DNA of 12,998 nucleotides from Paracoccaceae bacterium. Its GTDB lineage: Bacteria > Pseudomonadota > Alphaproteobacteria > Rhodobacterales > Rhodobacteraceae. A program made the translations under genes and the position numbers. Positions 1 through 7,696 of the stretch are shown one piece after another. How positions within the stretch are numbered: the stretch's first letter is position 1; the number at the start of each line of letters is the position of its first letter. A model generated the notes under the pieces. The model searched no databases. It saw only the letters and a list, made by a program, of their open reading frames with translations, and was not told where the DNA came from. The stretch lies in NCBI GenBank assembly GCA_003561595.1, contig PWWF01000154.1, forward strand, positions 1 to 12,998, written 5' to 3'.

Positions 1-509
1 ATGAAGGCTCGGAACTGCTGGTCGCGCGGCTGTTGATCGAGAGCGGCGCGGATGTGGCCTATGTGGGCACGGCCTGCGCGGCTTCGCGCTGGAACGCAGC
101 GGACAAGGACTGGCTGGAAGCGCGCGGCGTGGCGGTGAAGTTCCGCGCCAGCCTCGCCGATGATCTGGCCGCCTGTGACGGGCTGGACCCGGACCTGGTG
201 ATCGGCACCACGCCCGTGGTGCAGCACGCCAAGGAACGCGCGATCCCGTCGCTGTATTTCACCAATCTGATCAGCGCACGCCCCCTGATGGGTCCGGCAG
301 GTGCAGGCAGCTTGGGCGAGGTGGTCAATGCCGCCATCGCGGGCAAGGCGCGCATGGACAAGATGAAAGCGTTTTTCGACGGCGTGGGCGAGGGCGACAC
401 GGCAGGCATCTGGGAAGGGTCGCCCAATCTGCGCCCCGATTTCCGCGAAGCGCATCAGAAAAAGCTCGACAAGCAAGCGCGCGCCGCCAAGGCGCAGGAG
501 ATGATCTGA
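1..509 (+). CDS. bchY: Chlorophyllide a reductase subunit Y, C-terminal part (partial)
   Basis: The frame is open from base 3 and the gene starts before the window, so about 168 C-terminal residues are visible out of a family length near 500. BchY and BchZ form the nitrogenase MoFe-like catalytic component of chlorophyllide a reductase. With the reductase BchX it reduces the B ring in bacteriochlorophyll a synthesis. The visible part has the family-like stretches [31 protein letters not shown] and [18 protein letters not shown]. The cluster-ligating N-terminal half lies outside the window. The stop (507-509) overlaps the bchZ ATG by one base (TGATG), so the two subunits are translationally coupled, as in other bchCXYZ operons. 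The family call comes from recognising the sequence together with its bchZ/puf neighbours. Confidence 0.93.
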   Translation, partial: EGSELLVARLLIESGADVAYVGTACAASRWNAADKDWLEARGVAVKFRASLADDLAACDGLDPDLVIGTTPVVQHAKERAIPSLYFTNLISARPLMGPAGAGSLGEVVNAAIAGKARMDKMKAFFDGVGEGDTAGIWEGSPNLRPDFREAHQKKLDKQARAAKAQEMI

Positions 510-1969
510 TGCTGGTTCAGGATCATGACAGGGCCGGGGGCTATTGGGGCGCGATCTATGCGTTCTGTGCCGTCAAGGGGTTGCAGGTGGTCATCGACGG
601 CCCGGTGGGGTGTGAAAACCTGCCTGTGACATCGGTGCTGCATTACACCGATGCGCTGCCGCCGCATGAATTGCCCATCGTCGTGACGGGCCTGGGCGAG
701 GAAGAGCTGGGCCGCGACGGGACCGAGGGCGCGATGAAACGCGCCTGGAAAACGCTTGACCCTGCGCTGCCCGCTGTCGTGGTGACAGGCTCCATCGCCG
801 AGATGATCGGCGGCGGCGTCACGCCCCAGGGCACCAACATCCAGCGCTTTCTGCCGCGCACGATTGACGAGGATCAATGGGAAGCCGCCGACCGCGCGAT
901 GACCTGGATCTTCACCGAATTCGGCATGACCAAGGGCCGCATGCCGCCCGAGAAGAAGCGCGAAGAGGGCGCGCCCCCCCGCGTCAATATCCTGGGGCCG
1001 ATGTATGGCACGTTCAACATGCCCTCGGATCTGGCCGAGATCCGGCGACTGGTCGAGGGGATCGGCGCCGAGGTCAATATGGTCATGCCGCTGGGTGCCC
1101 ATCTGGCCGAGATGCGCAATCTCGTGAATGCCGACGCCAATATCGTGATGTATCGCGAATTCGGGCGTGGCCTGGCGGAATGCCTGGGCAAGCCCTATCT
1201 GCAGGCCCCCATCGGGATGGAGTCGACGACGCTGTTCCTGCGCCGGTTGGGCGATATGCTGGGGCTGGACCCCGAACCGTTCATCACGCGCGAAAAGCAT
1301 TCGACGCTGAAGCCGATGTGGGATCTGTGGCGGTCTGTCACGCAGGATTTCTATGCCACGGCCAGTTTCGCGGTTGTGGCGAATGAAACATATGCGCGGG
1401 GCTTGCGGAACTATCTGGAAAACGATCTGGGCATGCCCTGCGCCTTTGCCGTTGCGCGTGTGCGCGGGGCCAAGACGGACAATGATCGCGTGCGCGCGCT
1501 CATGGGCGAAAAGCGGCCGCTGATCGTGTTCGGGTCCATCAATGAGAAGATGTATCTGGCCGAGCAGAAGGCCGGGCACGGCCCCGCGCCGGCCTTTATC
1601 CCCGCCAGCTTTCCGGGCGCGGCGATCCGGCGGCATACCGGCACGCCGATGATGGGCTATGCGGGCGCGACCTATGTGCTGCAAGAGGTCTGCAACGGCC
1701 TGTTCGATGCGCTGTTCCACATCCTGCCGCTGGGCGCCTCGATGGATGCCGCCGACGCCACGCCCGCCACATTGAAGCGTGATCTGCCATGGTCCGAGGC
1801 CGCCAAGCGCGAGCTTGACCGGATCGTGGCCGAGCACCCCATCCTGACCCGCATTTCGGCAGCGCGCACCCTGCGCGACACCGTGGAGAAGGCCGCGCTC
1901 GAACGCGGTGCAGACGAAGTTGATACGGACCTGATCGCGGCCCTGCGCCCCGGTCTGGGCCGCGCCTGA
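509..1969 (+). CDS. bchZ: Chlorophyllide a reductase subunit Z
   Basis: This 486-residue protein has the usual BchZ length. It is the second subunit of the catalytic component of chlorophyllide a reductase, which converts chlorophyllide a to the bacteriochlorin precursor using electrons from BchX. The N-terminus carries GPVGCENLP with Cys35, typical of nitrogenase-like cluster sites. [13 protein letters not shown] (about 91-103) and GSWSEAV-free nitrogenase-fold repeats continue through residue ~410. Residues about 426-480, beginning [11 protein letters not shown], look like the small C-terminal helical domain (PCP_red type) shared with BchB. The start overlaps the bchY stop by one base. The stop is 20 bp before pufQ, so any puf promoter upstream of pufQ must lie inside this gene, as in the R. 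capsulatus superoperon. I did not find a promoter I could defend there. Confidence 0.96.
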   Translation: MLVQDHDRAGGYWGAIYAFCAVKGLQVVIDGPVGCENLPVTSVLHYTDALPPHELPIVVTGLGEEELGRDGTEGAMKRAWKTLDPALPAVVVTGSIAEMIGGGVTPQGTNIQRFLPRTIDEDQWEAADRAMTWIFTEFGMTKGRMPPEKKREEGAPPRVNILGPMYGTFNMPSDLAEIRRLVEGIGAEVNMVMPLGAHLAEMRNLVNADANIVMYREFGRGLAECLGKPYLQAPIGMESTTLFLRRLGDMLGLDPEPFITREKHSTLKPMWDLWRSVTQDFYATASFAVVANETYARGLRNYLENDLGMPCAFAVARVRGAKTDNDRVRALMGEKRPLIVFGSINEKMYLAEQKAGHGPAPAFIPASFPGAAIRRHTGTPMMGYAGATYVLQEVCNGLFDALFHILPLGASMDAADATPATLKRDLPWSEAAKRELDRIVAEHPILTRISAARTLRDTVEKAALERGADEVDTDLIAALRPGLGRA

Positions 1970-1989
1970 GACCCCAAGGAGGACCCATC

Positions 1990-2211
1990 ATGGCAGACTA
2001 CACCGTCAACGCCCCCCGCCCCCGTCAGGAACGGGCGCGGAACTGGGAATACAGGCTGTATTTCAGCGTGATCTTCATTCTGGCGCTGGCCACAGGTCTC
2101 GTGACCTGGAGCTGGCGGTTGCTCAGCACTGGCAAGCTGCCCGCGCTGGGCCCGGTGGGGCGCGCATTGGCCGATGCCAATGTGGTCGCGCCGATCATCT
2201 TTCGCAGCTGA
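1990..2211 (+). CDS. pufQ: PufQ, bacteriochlorophyll synthesis / LH-RC assembly cofactor
   Basis: This is a 73-residue protein, close to the usual PufQ length. A basic N-terminus (PRPRQERARNWEYRLYF) precedes one transmembrane helix at about residues 25-46. A short tail ends ANVVAPIIFRS, which is typical of PufQ. In Rhodobacter, PufQ is needed for normal bacteriochlorophyll production and is thought to act as a pigment-carrier or assembly factor in the membrane. Its biochemistry is not settled. The start is fixed by a strong Shine-Dalgarno sequence, AAGGAGGA at 1976-1983. It sits between bchZ and pufB, the standard place for the gene. Its stop codon lies in the loop of the first intercistronic hairpin (2203-2220). 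Confidence 0.95.
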   Translation: MADYTVNAPRPRQERARNWEYRLYFSVIFILALATGLVTWSWRLLSTGKLPALGPVGRALADANVVAPIIFRS

Positions 2212-2304
2212 CCGGCTGCGGGGCAAGTTTCCCGTGGGCATGGGCCTGCGGGAGCGGTGTCGCCCAATGACGGGCATCACCATCCCGGCCGCAGGGTGTG
2301 CGGC
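2203..2304 (+). other. Three stem-loops in the pufQ-pufB leader
   Basis: Hairpin 1: CGCAGC (2203-2208) pairs with GCTGCG (2215-2220) around a 6-nt loop holding the pufQ stop. Hairpin 2: TTCCCGTGGG (2229-2238) pairs with CCTGCGGGAG (2245-2254) around a 6-nt loop, with G-U wobbles. Hairpin 3: GCCGCA (2288-2293) pairs with TGCGGC (2299-2304) around a 5-nt loop. No U-tract follows. In Rhodobacter, hairpins at the 5' side of pufB protect the pufBA message from decay, so I infer the same role here. Confidence 0.6.
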
Positions 2305-2330
2305 GTCAGTCTTATGATCCGGAGGATACT

Positions 2331-2480
2331 ATGGCTGAAAATACTGACCTGTCTTTTACAGGTCTCACTGATGAGCAGGCCCAGGAACTGCACTCGGTCT
2401 ACATGAGCGGTCTGACCCTCTTTGTGGCCGTTGCAGTGGTGGCACACCTGGCCACCTATATCTGGCGCCCCTGGTTCTGA
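2331..2480 (+). CDS. pufB: LH1 antenna beta polypeptide
   Basis: This 49-residue single-helix membrane protein is the beta chain of the core light-harvesting complex (B875 type). The sequence [21 protein letters not shown] is nearly the same as the Rhodobacter beta chain. His39 is the expected axial ligand to bacteriochlorophyll, and the C-terminal IWRPWF supplies the aromatic residues that hydrogen-bond to the pigment. His21 is also conserved in the family. The start at 2331 is set by GGAGGA (2321-2326) and by the family N-terminus MAENTDL. The same frame is open further upstream, but that extension has no family support. pufA follows 13 bases later, and the two chains assemble one to one in the ring around the reaction centre. 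Confidence 0.97.
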   Translation: MAENTDLSFTGLTDEQAQELHSVYMSGLTLFVAVAVVAHLATYIWRPWF

Positions 2481-2493
2481 GGAAGGATAACAC

Positions 2494-2655
2494 ATGTCCA
2501 AATTCTACAAGATCTGGCTCATCTTCGACCCCCGCCGCGTTTTCGTGGCCCAGGGCGTCTTTCTCTTCCTGCTGGCTGCGATGATCCACCTGGTGGTGCT
2601 GTCGAACGGCATCAACTGGTTCGCTGCGGCTGCCGAGCGTGCTGCCGGCGGCTAA
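2494..2655 (+). CDS. pufA: LH1 antenna alpha polypeptide
   Basis: The product is 53 residues: [20 protein letters not shown], then a hydrophobic helix with the bacteriochlorophyll ligand His32 in MIHLVV. It ends with NW (Trp42, the likely pigment hydrogen-bond donor) and an alanine-rich tail. The N-terminal half is almost the same as the R. sphaeroides alpha chain. The C-terminal part after the helix is a few residues shorter and reads [12 protein letters not shown]. The start has GGAAGGA (2481-2487) just upstream. The alpha chain pairs with the beta chain from pufB to form the LH1 ring. A strong hairpin about 20 bases after the stop separates the pufBA message from pufLM. Confidence 0.96.
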   Translation: MSKFYKIWLIFDPRRVFVAQGVFLFLLAAMIHLVVLSNGINWFAAAAERAAGG

Positions 2656-2675
2656 TCGCGCAGGAAGACATGATC

Positions 2676-2713
2676 GTCGCGGGCGGGAAGCGACCCCGCC
2701 TGTCGCCCGCGAC
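2676..2713 (+). other. pufA-pufL intercistronic stem-loop
   Basis: A perfect 10-bp GC-rich stem, GTCGCGGGCG (2676-2685) with CGCCCGCGAC (2704-2713), encloses an 18-nt loop. It starts 20 bases after the pufA stop and has no U-tract, so it is not an ordinary terminator. In R. capsulatus and R. sphaeroides, structures at this exact place protect the pufBA segment from 3' decay. They raise antenna over reaction-centre synthesis. The stem is seen in the sequence; the function is inferred from position. The rest of the 131-base gap holds only the pufL ribosome-binding site (about 2775-2784). Confidence 0.75.
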
Positions 2714-2786
2714 AACCACGTCAAGGGAATTTCCCACGCGGACAGGCCGGTTTCCGGGCTGACCGCCACAGATTGGAGAGGGAAGC

Positions 2787-3638
2787 ATGGCACTGCTCAG
2801 CTTCGAACGAAAATACCGCGTGCCAGGGGGCACGCTGGTCGGCGGGAACCTGTTCGACTTTTGGGTTGGGCCATTCTACGTCGGCTTTTTCGGCGTGACG
2901 ACGATCTTTTTCGCATTGCTCGGCACGATCCTGATCTTCTGGGGGGCAGTGCTGCAGGGCACATGGAACCCCTGGCTGATTTCAATAAATCCGCCGCCTC
3001 TGTCCTATGGGCTGGGACCGGCCCCGCTGCTTGAAGGCGGGCTGTGGCAGATCGTCACGATCTGCGCCATCGGGGCCTTTGTGTCCTGGATGCTGCGCGA
3101 GGTCGAGATTGCGCGCAAACTGGGGATGGGCCTGCATGTGCCCTTTGCCTTTGGCGTCGCGATCTTTGCCTATGTCACGCTTGTGGTCATCCGTCCTGTC
3201 TGGATGGGCGCCTGGGGGCACGGATTCCCCTATGGCATCTGGACCCATCTCGATTGGGTGTCCAATGTCGGCTACACGTATGGCAATTTTCACTATAACC
3301 CGGCGCATATGATCGCGGTGACCTTCTTCTTCACCACGACGCTCGCGCTGGCGCTTCACGGCGCGCTGGTCCTGTCAGCAGCCAATCCCGCGAAAAAAGG
3401 CGACACGATGAAGACGCCGGATCATGAGGACACGTTCTTCCGTGACTTCATCGGCTATTCGGTCGGCACGCTGGGCATTCACCGGCTGGGGCTGTTCCTG
3501 GCACTGAATGCCGGGTTCTGGTCGGCGATCTGTATCGTGATCTCGGGCACCATCTGGTTCGATCAGTGGGTGTTCTGGTGGGATTTCTGGCTTGACCTGC
3601 CGTGGTGGAGAGACATTCCAGGAGGCGTCAATGGCTGA
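2787..3638 (+). CDS. pufL: Photosynthetic reaction centre L subunit
   Basis: This 283-residue integral membrane protein has five helices and binds half of the reaction-centre cofactors. Counting the initial Met, His154 and His174 match the accessory and special-pair bacteriochlorophyll ligands (L153, L173 in R. sphaeroides numbering). His191 and His232 match the non-haem iron ligands (L190, L230). Glu214 in TPDHEDTF and Ser225 in GYSVGTLG match the quinone-B proton-path residues L212 and L223. The later residues are shifted by one because the loop [13 protein letters not shown] is one residue longer than in R. sphaeroides. The start follows GGAGAGGGAAG. The last eight bases overlap the pufM start. 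The type is that of quinone-reducing type II centres. Confidence 0.98.
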   Translation: MALLSFERKYRVPGGTLVGGNLFDFWVGPFYVGFFGVTTIFFALLGTILIFWGAVLQGTWNPWLISINPPPLSYGLGPAPLLEGGLWQIVTICAIGAFVSWMLREVEIARKLGMGLHVPFAFGVAIFAYVTLVVIRPVWMGAWGHGFPYGIWTHLDWVSNVGYTYGNFHYNPAHMIAVTFFFTTTLALALHGALVLSAANPAKKGDTMKTPDHEDTFFRDFIGYSVGTLGIHRLGLFLALNAGFWSAICIVISGTIWFDQWVFWWDFWLDLPWWRDIPGGVNG

Positions 3639-4557
3639 GTATCAGAATATCTTTACCCAGGTGCAGGTGCGCGCCGCCCCAGAGATGGGCATGGTCGAAG
3701 GCGTCGAGCTGGAGAACCGCACCACCAAGGCCGGATTTTCCAACCTGTTGGGCTGGTTCGGCAACGCTCAGCTGGGGCCCATCTATCTGGGCGCCATGGG
3801 CACCCTCAGCCTGGTGGCCGGCACGATCTGGTTCGTGATGGTCGGGCTGTGGTTCTGGGATCAGGCGGGCTATAACCCGGCCGTGTTCCTGCGCGATCTG
3901 TTCTGGCTGTCGCTGGATCCGCCTGCGCCGGAATACGGGCTGTCGATCCCGCCGATGCGCGAAGGGGGCTATTTCCTGATCGCCTCGTTCTTCCTGCTGA
4001 TCTCGGTCATGGCCTGGTGGGTGCGCACCTATCTGCGCGCCGAGGCGCTGGGCATGGGCAAGCATGTGGCCTGGGCCTTTGCCTCTGCCATCTGGCTGTT
4101 CCTGGTGCTGGGCCTGTTCCGTCCCATCCTGATGGGGTCGTGGTCCGAGGCCGTGCCTTACGGGATCTTCACCCATCTGGACTGGACCAACCTGTTCAGC
4201 CTGCAATACGGGAACCTCTTCTATAACCCGTTCCACGCACTCTCGATCGTGTTCCTCTATGGCTCGGCCCTGCTGTTCGCCATGCATGGGGCAACCATTC
4301 TGGCCGTGTCGCGCTTCGGTGGCGACCGCGAGCTGGAACAGATCGTGGACCGTGGCACGGCATCCGAACGCGCCGCCCTGTTCTGGCGCTGGACGATGGG
4401 CTTCAACGCCACGATGGAAGGGATTCACCGCTGGGCCTGGTGGTTTGCCGTGCTGACCACGCTGACGGGTGGCATCGGGATCCTGCTGACCGGAACTGTG
4501 GTCGATAACTGGGCCGTCTGGGCCGAGGAACGCGGCTTCCGTCCCACCTATGACTAA
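3631..4557 (+). CDS. pufM: Photosynthetic reaction centre M subunit
   Basis: The product is 308 residues, partner of the L subunit in the membrane core of the reaction centre. His182 and His202 match bacteriochlorophyll ligands. His219, Glu234 and His266 match the non-haem iron ligands. Tyr210, important for primary charge separation, and Trp252, at the quinone-A site, are all in place. The start at 3631 is chosen because MAEYQNIF is the family N-terminus and GGAGG at 3621-3625, inside pufL, is well spaced. The frame is open further upstream, but that part overlaps pufL without family support. The 8-bp overlap with pufL is the usual Rhodobacter arrangement. No tetrahaem cytochrome gene (pufC) follows, so reduction of the special pair must rely on a separately encoded cytochrome. 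Confidence 0.98.
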   Translation: MAEYQNIFTQVQVRAAPEMGMVEGVELENRTTKAGFSNLLGWFGNAQLGPIYLGAMGTLSLVAGTIWFVMVGLWFWDQAGYNPAVFLRDLFWLSLDPPAPEYGLSIPPMREGGYFLIASFFLLISVMAWWVRTYLRAEALGMGKHVAWAFASAIWLFLVLGLFRPILMGSWSEAVPYGIFTHLDWTNLFSLQYGNLFYNPFHALSIVFLYGSALLFAMHGATILAVSRFGGDRELEQIVDRGTASERAALFWRWTMGFNATMEGIHRWAWWFAVLTTLTGGIGILLTGTVVDNWAVWAEERGFRPTYD

Positions 4558-4568
4558 GGAGCATCGAA

Positions 4569-4799
4569 ATGGTTGAACATGACTATATCCAGGAGACGAA
4601 GACACAACGTCTGCGCAACTGGGTTCTGTCGGAAATGCTGCGCGGTGCGGGATATGCCTTCATCTTTCTGGCGATCATCGGCGTAGGTTACGGCATCCTC
4701 TGGGGGATCGGCCAGCTCCTGCCAGATGAGCGGCTGAACGCCCCCCCGCCGATGCCCTTCAGCGCGATCCACGCGCCGCTGGAGCAGGCAGCCACCTGA
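4569..4799 (+). CDS. pufX: PufX-like LH1 ring-opening subunit, divergent
   Basis: This 76-residue protein has one predicted transmembrane helix (about 28-50). PufX sits in a gap of the LH1 ring, lets quinone pass, and in some species dimerises the core complex. Features recalled from R. sphaeroides PufX line up: LRNWV then MLRGAGYA before the helix, QLLP at its end, and NAPPP just after it. The rest is poorly conserved, as is normal for PufX. The helix carries Gly38, Gly42 and Gly46, a GxxxGxxxG pattern. The length fits the family (about 78-82). The Shine-Dalgarno TAAGGAG contains the pufM stop codon, 11 bases before the ATG, so it is co-translated with pufM. The position straight after pufM and before dxs is also that of pufX in Rhodobacter. 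Confidence 0.85.
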   Translation: MVEHDYIQETKTQRLRNWVLSEMLRGAGYAFIFLAIIGVGYGILWGIGQLLPDERLNAPPPMPFSAIHAPLEQAAT

Positions 4800-4807
4800 T
4801 ACGGATC

Positions 4808-4916
4808 GGGGCAGGCGGGCCACAGGCCCGGCTGCCCCCACCAAGGTTCGGATCATATAGCCGATCCGGACGCGGGCTTGTGACGCCCGGTTCCCTTTCC
4901 TGTTGGCAACAGGAAA
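4808..4916 (+). other. Tandem stem-loops downstream of pufX
   Basis: Four structures lie in series before the terminator. The first has 14-nt arms (4808-4821 with 4825-4838, one mismatch, 3-nt loop). The second pairs CGGATC (4849-4854) with GATCCG (4863-4868). The third pairs CGGGC (4873-4877) with GCCCG (4885-4889). The fourth is a perfect 9-bp stem, TTTCCTGTT (4896-4904) with AACAGGAAA (4908-4916), and a 3-nt loop. None has a U-tract. I infer 3'-end protection of the puf message. Together with the following terminator they fill most of the 275-base pufX-dxs gap. Confidence 0.6.
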
Positions 4917-4918
4917 CT

Positions 4919-4954
4919 GGTGCCGTGCGGGCCTGGCCCCACGGCACCTTTTTT
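4919..4954 (+). terminator. Rho-independent terminator of the puf operon
   Basis: GGTGCCGTG (4919-4927) pairs perfectly with CACGGCACC (4940-4948). A further GGG/CCC pairing lies inside the 12-nt loop, and six T residues (4949-4954) follow directly. It is a textbook intrinsic terminator on the + strand. It should end the puf transcript before dxs, so dxs probably has its own promoter in 4955-5074. I could not identify convincing -35/-10 elements in that stretch. Confidence 0.88.
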
Positions 4955-5074
4955 ATCCTGCCCGCGCGATCTTCAGGCAGGCAATGAAAACGGCAGATCA
5001 CAGCGCCTCTCTTTCGCATGTGAATGGTGCAGGCCCTGCGACCCCGATGAAAAACAAGACACAAAGGGAACCCG

Positions 5075-6997
5075 ATGGAACAGACACAGACCCCGCATCT
5101 CGACCGTGTGGCAGGCCCTGCCGATCTGCGCGATCTGGACGATAGCGAACTGAACGAACTGGCCCGCGAGCTGCGGCAGGAAACGATCGACATTGTCAGC
5201 CGCACGGGTGGGCATCTGGGATCCTCGCTTGGTGTGGTGGAACTGACCGTCGCGCTGCATGCCGTGTTCCGCACCCCCTTTGACAAGCTGATCTGGGATG
5301 TGTCGCACCAGTGCTATCCGCACAAGATCCTGACAGGGCGCCGTCACCGGATGCACACGCTGCGGCAAGAGGGCGGGCTGTCGGGGTTCACCAAACGCTC
5401 CGAAAGTGATTTCGACCCGTTCGGCGCGGCCCATAGCTCCACCAGTATCTCGGCGGCCATGGGCTTTACCATCGGGCGCGACATGGGCCAGCCCACGGGC
5501 GATGCGATTGCCGTGATCGGCGACGGCTCGATCACGGCGGGCATGGCCTATGAGGGGCTGAACAATGCGGGCGCCGAGGGGCGGCGGATGTTCGTCATCC
5601 TCAATGACAATGACATGTCCATCGCCCCGCCCGTGGGCGCGATGAACACCTATCTCAACCGGCTGAACGCGCCCCATGCCTCGCTGTCAGAAGTCGCGCA
5701 GGGCTTTATCGCCGCCCTGCCGCAATCCTTGCGCGAACAGGCGCTGGCCGCGCGCGCCCGCGCCTGTGGCGGCCCGCCGGACGCGACGATGTTCGAGCAT
5801 CTGGGTTTTACCTATATCGGCCCGATTGATGGCCATTCCATGCCCGACCTGCTGGCCACGCTGCGCATGGCCCATGCCCGCGCCGAAGGGCCGGTGCTGA
5901 TCCATGTGCGCACGGTCAAGGGCAAGGGCTACGCCCCTGCCGAGGCCGCCGATTGCTGCTATCATGGTGTCGCGAAATTCGATGTCGCCTCTGGCGCGCA
6001 ATCCAAGGGGCGGGCCAATGCGCCCAGTTATACCAGCGTCTTCGGCAAGGCCCTGACCGAAGAGGCCGCGCGCGACCCCAAGATCGTCGCCGTCAGCGCG
6101 GCCATGCCGGGCGGCACGGGCGTCGACATCATGGGCAAACGCTTCGCGCGCCGGGTCTTCGATGTGGGCATCGCGGAACAGCATGCCGTCACCTTCGCCG
6201 CCGGAATGGCCGCCAGCGGGCTGAAACCCTTCTGCGCGATCTACTCGACCTTTCTGCAGCGGGGCTATGACCAGATCGTGCATGATGTGGCGCTACAGGG
6301 CCTGCCCGTGCGCTTTGCCATCGACCGCGCGGGGCTTGTCGGTGCCGATGGCGCCACCCATGCAGGCGCGTTTGATGTGGGCTACATGACCAATCTGCCC
6401 GGCATGGTCGTCATGGCCGCAGGCGATGAAGCAGAGCTTGTCCATATGGTCGCCACCGCCGCCGCCCATGACGCGGGCCCCATCGCCTTGCGCTACCCGC
6501 GTGGCGAGGGGGCGGGCGTCGACCTGCCCGAACGCGGACAGGTGCTGGAAATCGGCAAGGGCCGGATCGTGGCAGAAGGCGACAGCGTGGCCTTCCTGTC
6601 CTTCGGCGCGCATCTGGCCGAGGTGCGTCTTGCAGCCGAAGCGCTTGCCGCGCGCGGGATCACCTGCACCATCGCGGATGCCCGCTTTGCCAAACCGCTC
6701 GACACCGATCTGATCGGCCAGCTGGCCGCGCATCACGCCGCCCTTATCACGGTCGAACAGGGGGCCGAAGGCGGCTTTGGTGCGCATGTGCTGCATCATC
6801 TGGCCAATTCCGGGGCGCTTGACCGCGGCCTTGTGCTGCGCACAATAACCCTGCCGGACCGGTTCATCGAACAGGCCAGCCCCGCGGCCATGTATCGCGA
6901 TGCGGGGCTGAGTGCCGATGACATCGCGGCCACGGCCTTGCGCGCGCTGGGCATCGACAGCTTGCCACGCCGCGTAATCGCCACATCTGATGGTTAG
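5075..6997 (+). CDS. dxs: 1-deoxy-D-xylulose-5-phosphate synthase
   Basis: The product is 640 residues, the full family length. It condenses pyruvate and glyceraldehyde 3-phosphate to 1-deoxy-D-xylulose 5-phosphate using thiamine diphosphate. This is the first step of the MEP pathway and a feeder of thiamine and pyridoxal synthesis. The N-terminal domain has GGHLGSSLG (His47). It also has the thiamine-diphosphate motif starting [13 protein letters not shown] (149-161) and ending at LNDND (176-180). The central pyrimidine domain has VGIAEQH with Glu368 and [15 protein letters not shown] with Asp417 and His429. The start is supported by AAGGGA a few bases upstream. In Rhodobacter a dxs gene also follows the puf genes, linking isoprenoid supply to carotenoid and bacteriochlorophyll formation. 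Odd detail: a Cys-Cys pair at 294-295 before YHGV. Confidence 0.97.
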   Translation: MEQTQTPHLDRVAGPADLRDLDDSELNELARELRQETIDIVSRTGGHLGSSLGVVELTVALHAVFRTPFDKLIWDVSHQCYPHKILTGRRHRMHTLRQEGGLSGFTKRSESDFDPFGAAHSSTSISAAMGFTIGRDMGQPTGDAIAVIGDGSITAGMAYEGLNNAGAEGRRMFVILNDNDMSIAPPVGAMNTYLNRLNAPHASLSEVAQGFIAALPQSLREQALAARARACGGPPDATMFEHLGFTYIGPIDGHSMPDLLATLRMAHARAEGPVLIHVRTVKGKGYAPAEAADCCYHGVAKFDVASGAQSKGRANAPSYTSVFGKALTEEAARDPKIVAVSAAMPGGTGVDIMGKRFARRVFDVGIAEQHAVTFAAGMAASGLKPFCAIYSTFLQRGYDQIVHDVALQGLPVRFAIDRAGLVGADGATHAGAFDVGYMTNLPGMVVMAAGDEAELVHMVATAAAHDAGPIALRYPRGEGAGVDLPERGQVLEIGKGRIVAEGDSVAFLSFGAHLAEVRLAAEALAARGITCTIADARFAKPLDTDLIGQLAAHHAALITVEQGAEGGFGAHVLHHLANSGALDRGLVLRTITLPDRFIEQASPAAMYRDAGLSADDIAATALRALGIDSLPRRVIATSDG

Positions 6998-7042
6998 GAC
7001 TGCAACTGCAAGAAGAGCATCGTCAACACAAGGAGAAGACCC

Positions 7043-7627
7043 ATGGCCGAACGCGAGATGAAGAATGCACCCCCCATCCACGGATGGGCCATTGCCACGG
7101 CGGCCGGTATCGTGGCCACAGCCGTCTCGTTTCTGCTGGTGGGGATCGAAGGGAACGGATCGGTTCTGATCGGTGCCACGATCGCGCTTGTGGTGGGGAT
7201 CGTCTTTACCATCGCCGAACGCGCCGCACCGCCTGCCAAGGGCCCGGGCGAAGCGCCCACAGTCTCCAGCCGCTCCACCACGCAGGCGGCGCCCAAGCCT
7301 GCCGCTGCGACCACGAGCGCCGCGCCCGCGGCAGAGGCTGCGACCCCCGCCACCGCCCCTGTGGCAGAGGGCAGCAAGCCCAAACCGCTCGACGCGCCGC
7401 AGGGCAAGGCCGATGACCTCAAGCAGATCACCGGCGTCGGCCCCGTGCTCGAGGGCAAGCTGAACGATATGGGGATCTACCATTTCTGGCAGATCGCAAA
7501 CTGGACCGACAAGGAAATCGCCTGGGTCGAAGAGCATCTGAACTTCAAGGGCCGGATCGAGCGCGATGACTGGATCGCGCAGGCCGGGAAACTGTCGGAC
7601 AGCACGGCGTCGAAACCCTCGGCCTGA
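7043..7627 (+). CDS. Two-helix membrane protein with C-terminal helix-hairpin-helix-like domain
   Basis: This 194-residue protein has no gene name I can support. Two hydrophobic segments (about 14-34 and 39-58) are followed by an Ala/Pro-rich linker (about 61-112) with many short repeats of alanine and proline. A compact C-terminal domain lies at about 113-184. That domain (PLDAPQGKADDLKQITGVGP onward, then a WVEEHL segment) resembles the 'H3TH / flap endonuclease-like' domain found at the C-terminus of NuoE in Rhodobacteraceae. The GVGP turn (131-134) is a helix-hairpin-helix hallmark, suggesting nucleic-acid or protein binding. No catalytic residues are evident. The start has AAGGAG at 7030-7035. 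It lies 45 bases after dxs and 69 before the DNA exonuclease. A role in DNA processing at the membrane is only a guess. Confidence 0.75.
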   Translation: MAEREMKNAPPIHGWAIATAAGIVATAVSFLLVGIEGNGSVLIGATIALVVGIVFTIAERAAPPAKGPGEAPTVSSRSTTQAAPKPAAATTSAAPAAEAATPATAPVAEGSKPKPLDAPQGKADDLKQITGVGPVLEGKLNDMGIYHFWQIANWTDKEIAWVEEHLNFKGRIERDDWIAQAGKLSDSTASKPSA

Positions 7628-7696
7628 CACCCTGCGCTTGGCGGGGCCTGGAATGGCACTACCCTGACGGGCAATCCTGTGCAGGCCTGACTGGAC

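Noticed and set aside
455..1837. A 460-residue open frame on the minus strand across bchZ.
   Set aside because: It is antisense to a clear bchZ gene. Its composition (rich in Arg, His, Gln and Gly) is what the reverse complement of a GC-rich gene gives, and no family is recognisable.
2725..2735. GGGAA-T-TTCCC palindrome in the pufA-pufL spacer.
   Set aside because: The 1-base centre cannot form a hairpin loop without opening the stem, and I know no matching operator.
3592..3630. Upstream extension of pufM within pufL.
   Set aside because: The family N-terminus MAEYQNIF and the GGAGG site fix the start at 3631.
4955..5074. A dxs promoter in the 120 bases before the gene.
   Set aside because: It must exist if the terminator works, but I see no -35/-10 pair or PpsR/CrtJ-type TGT-N12-ACA site good enough to annotate.
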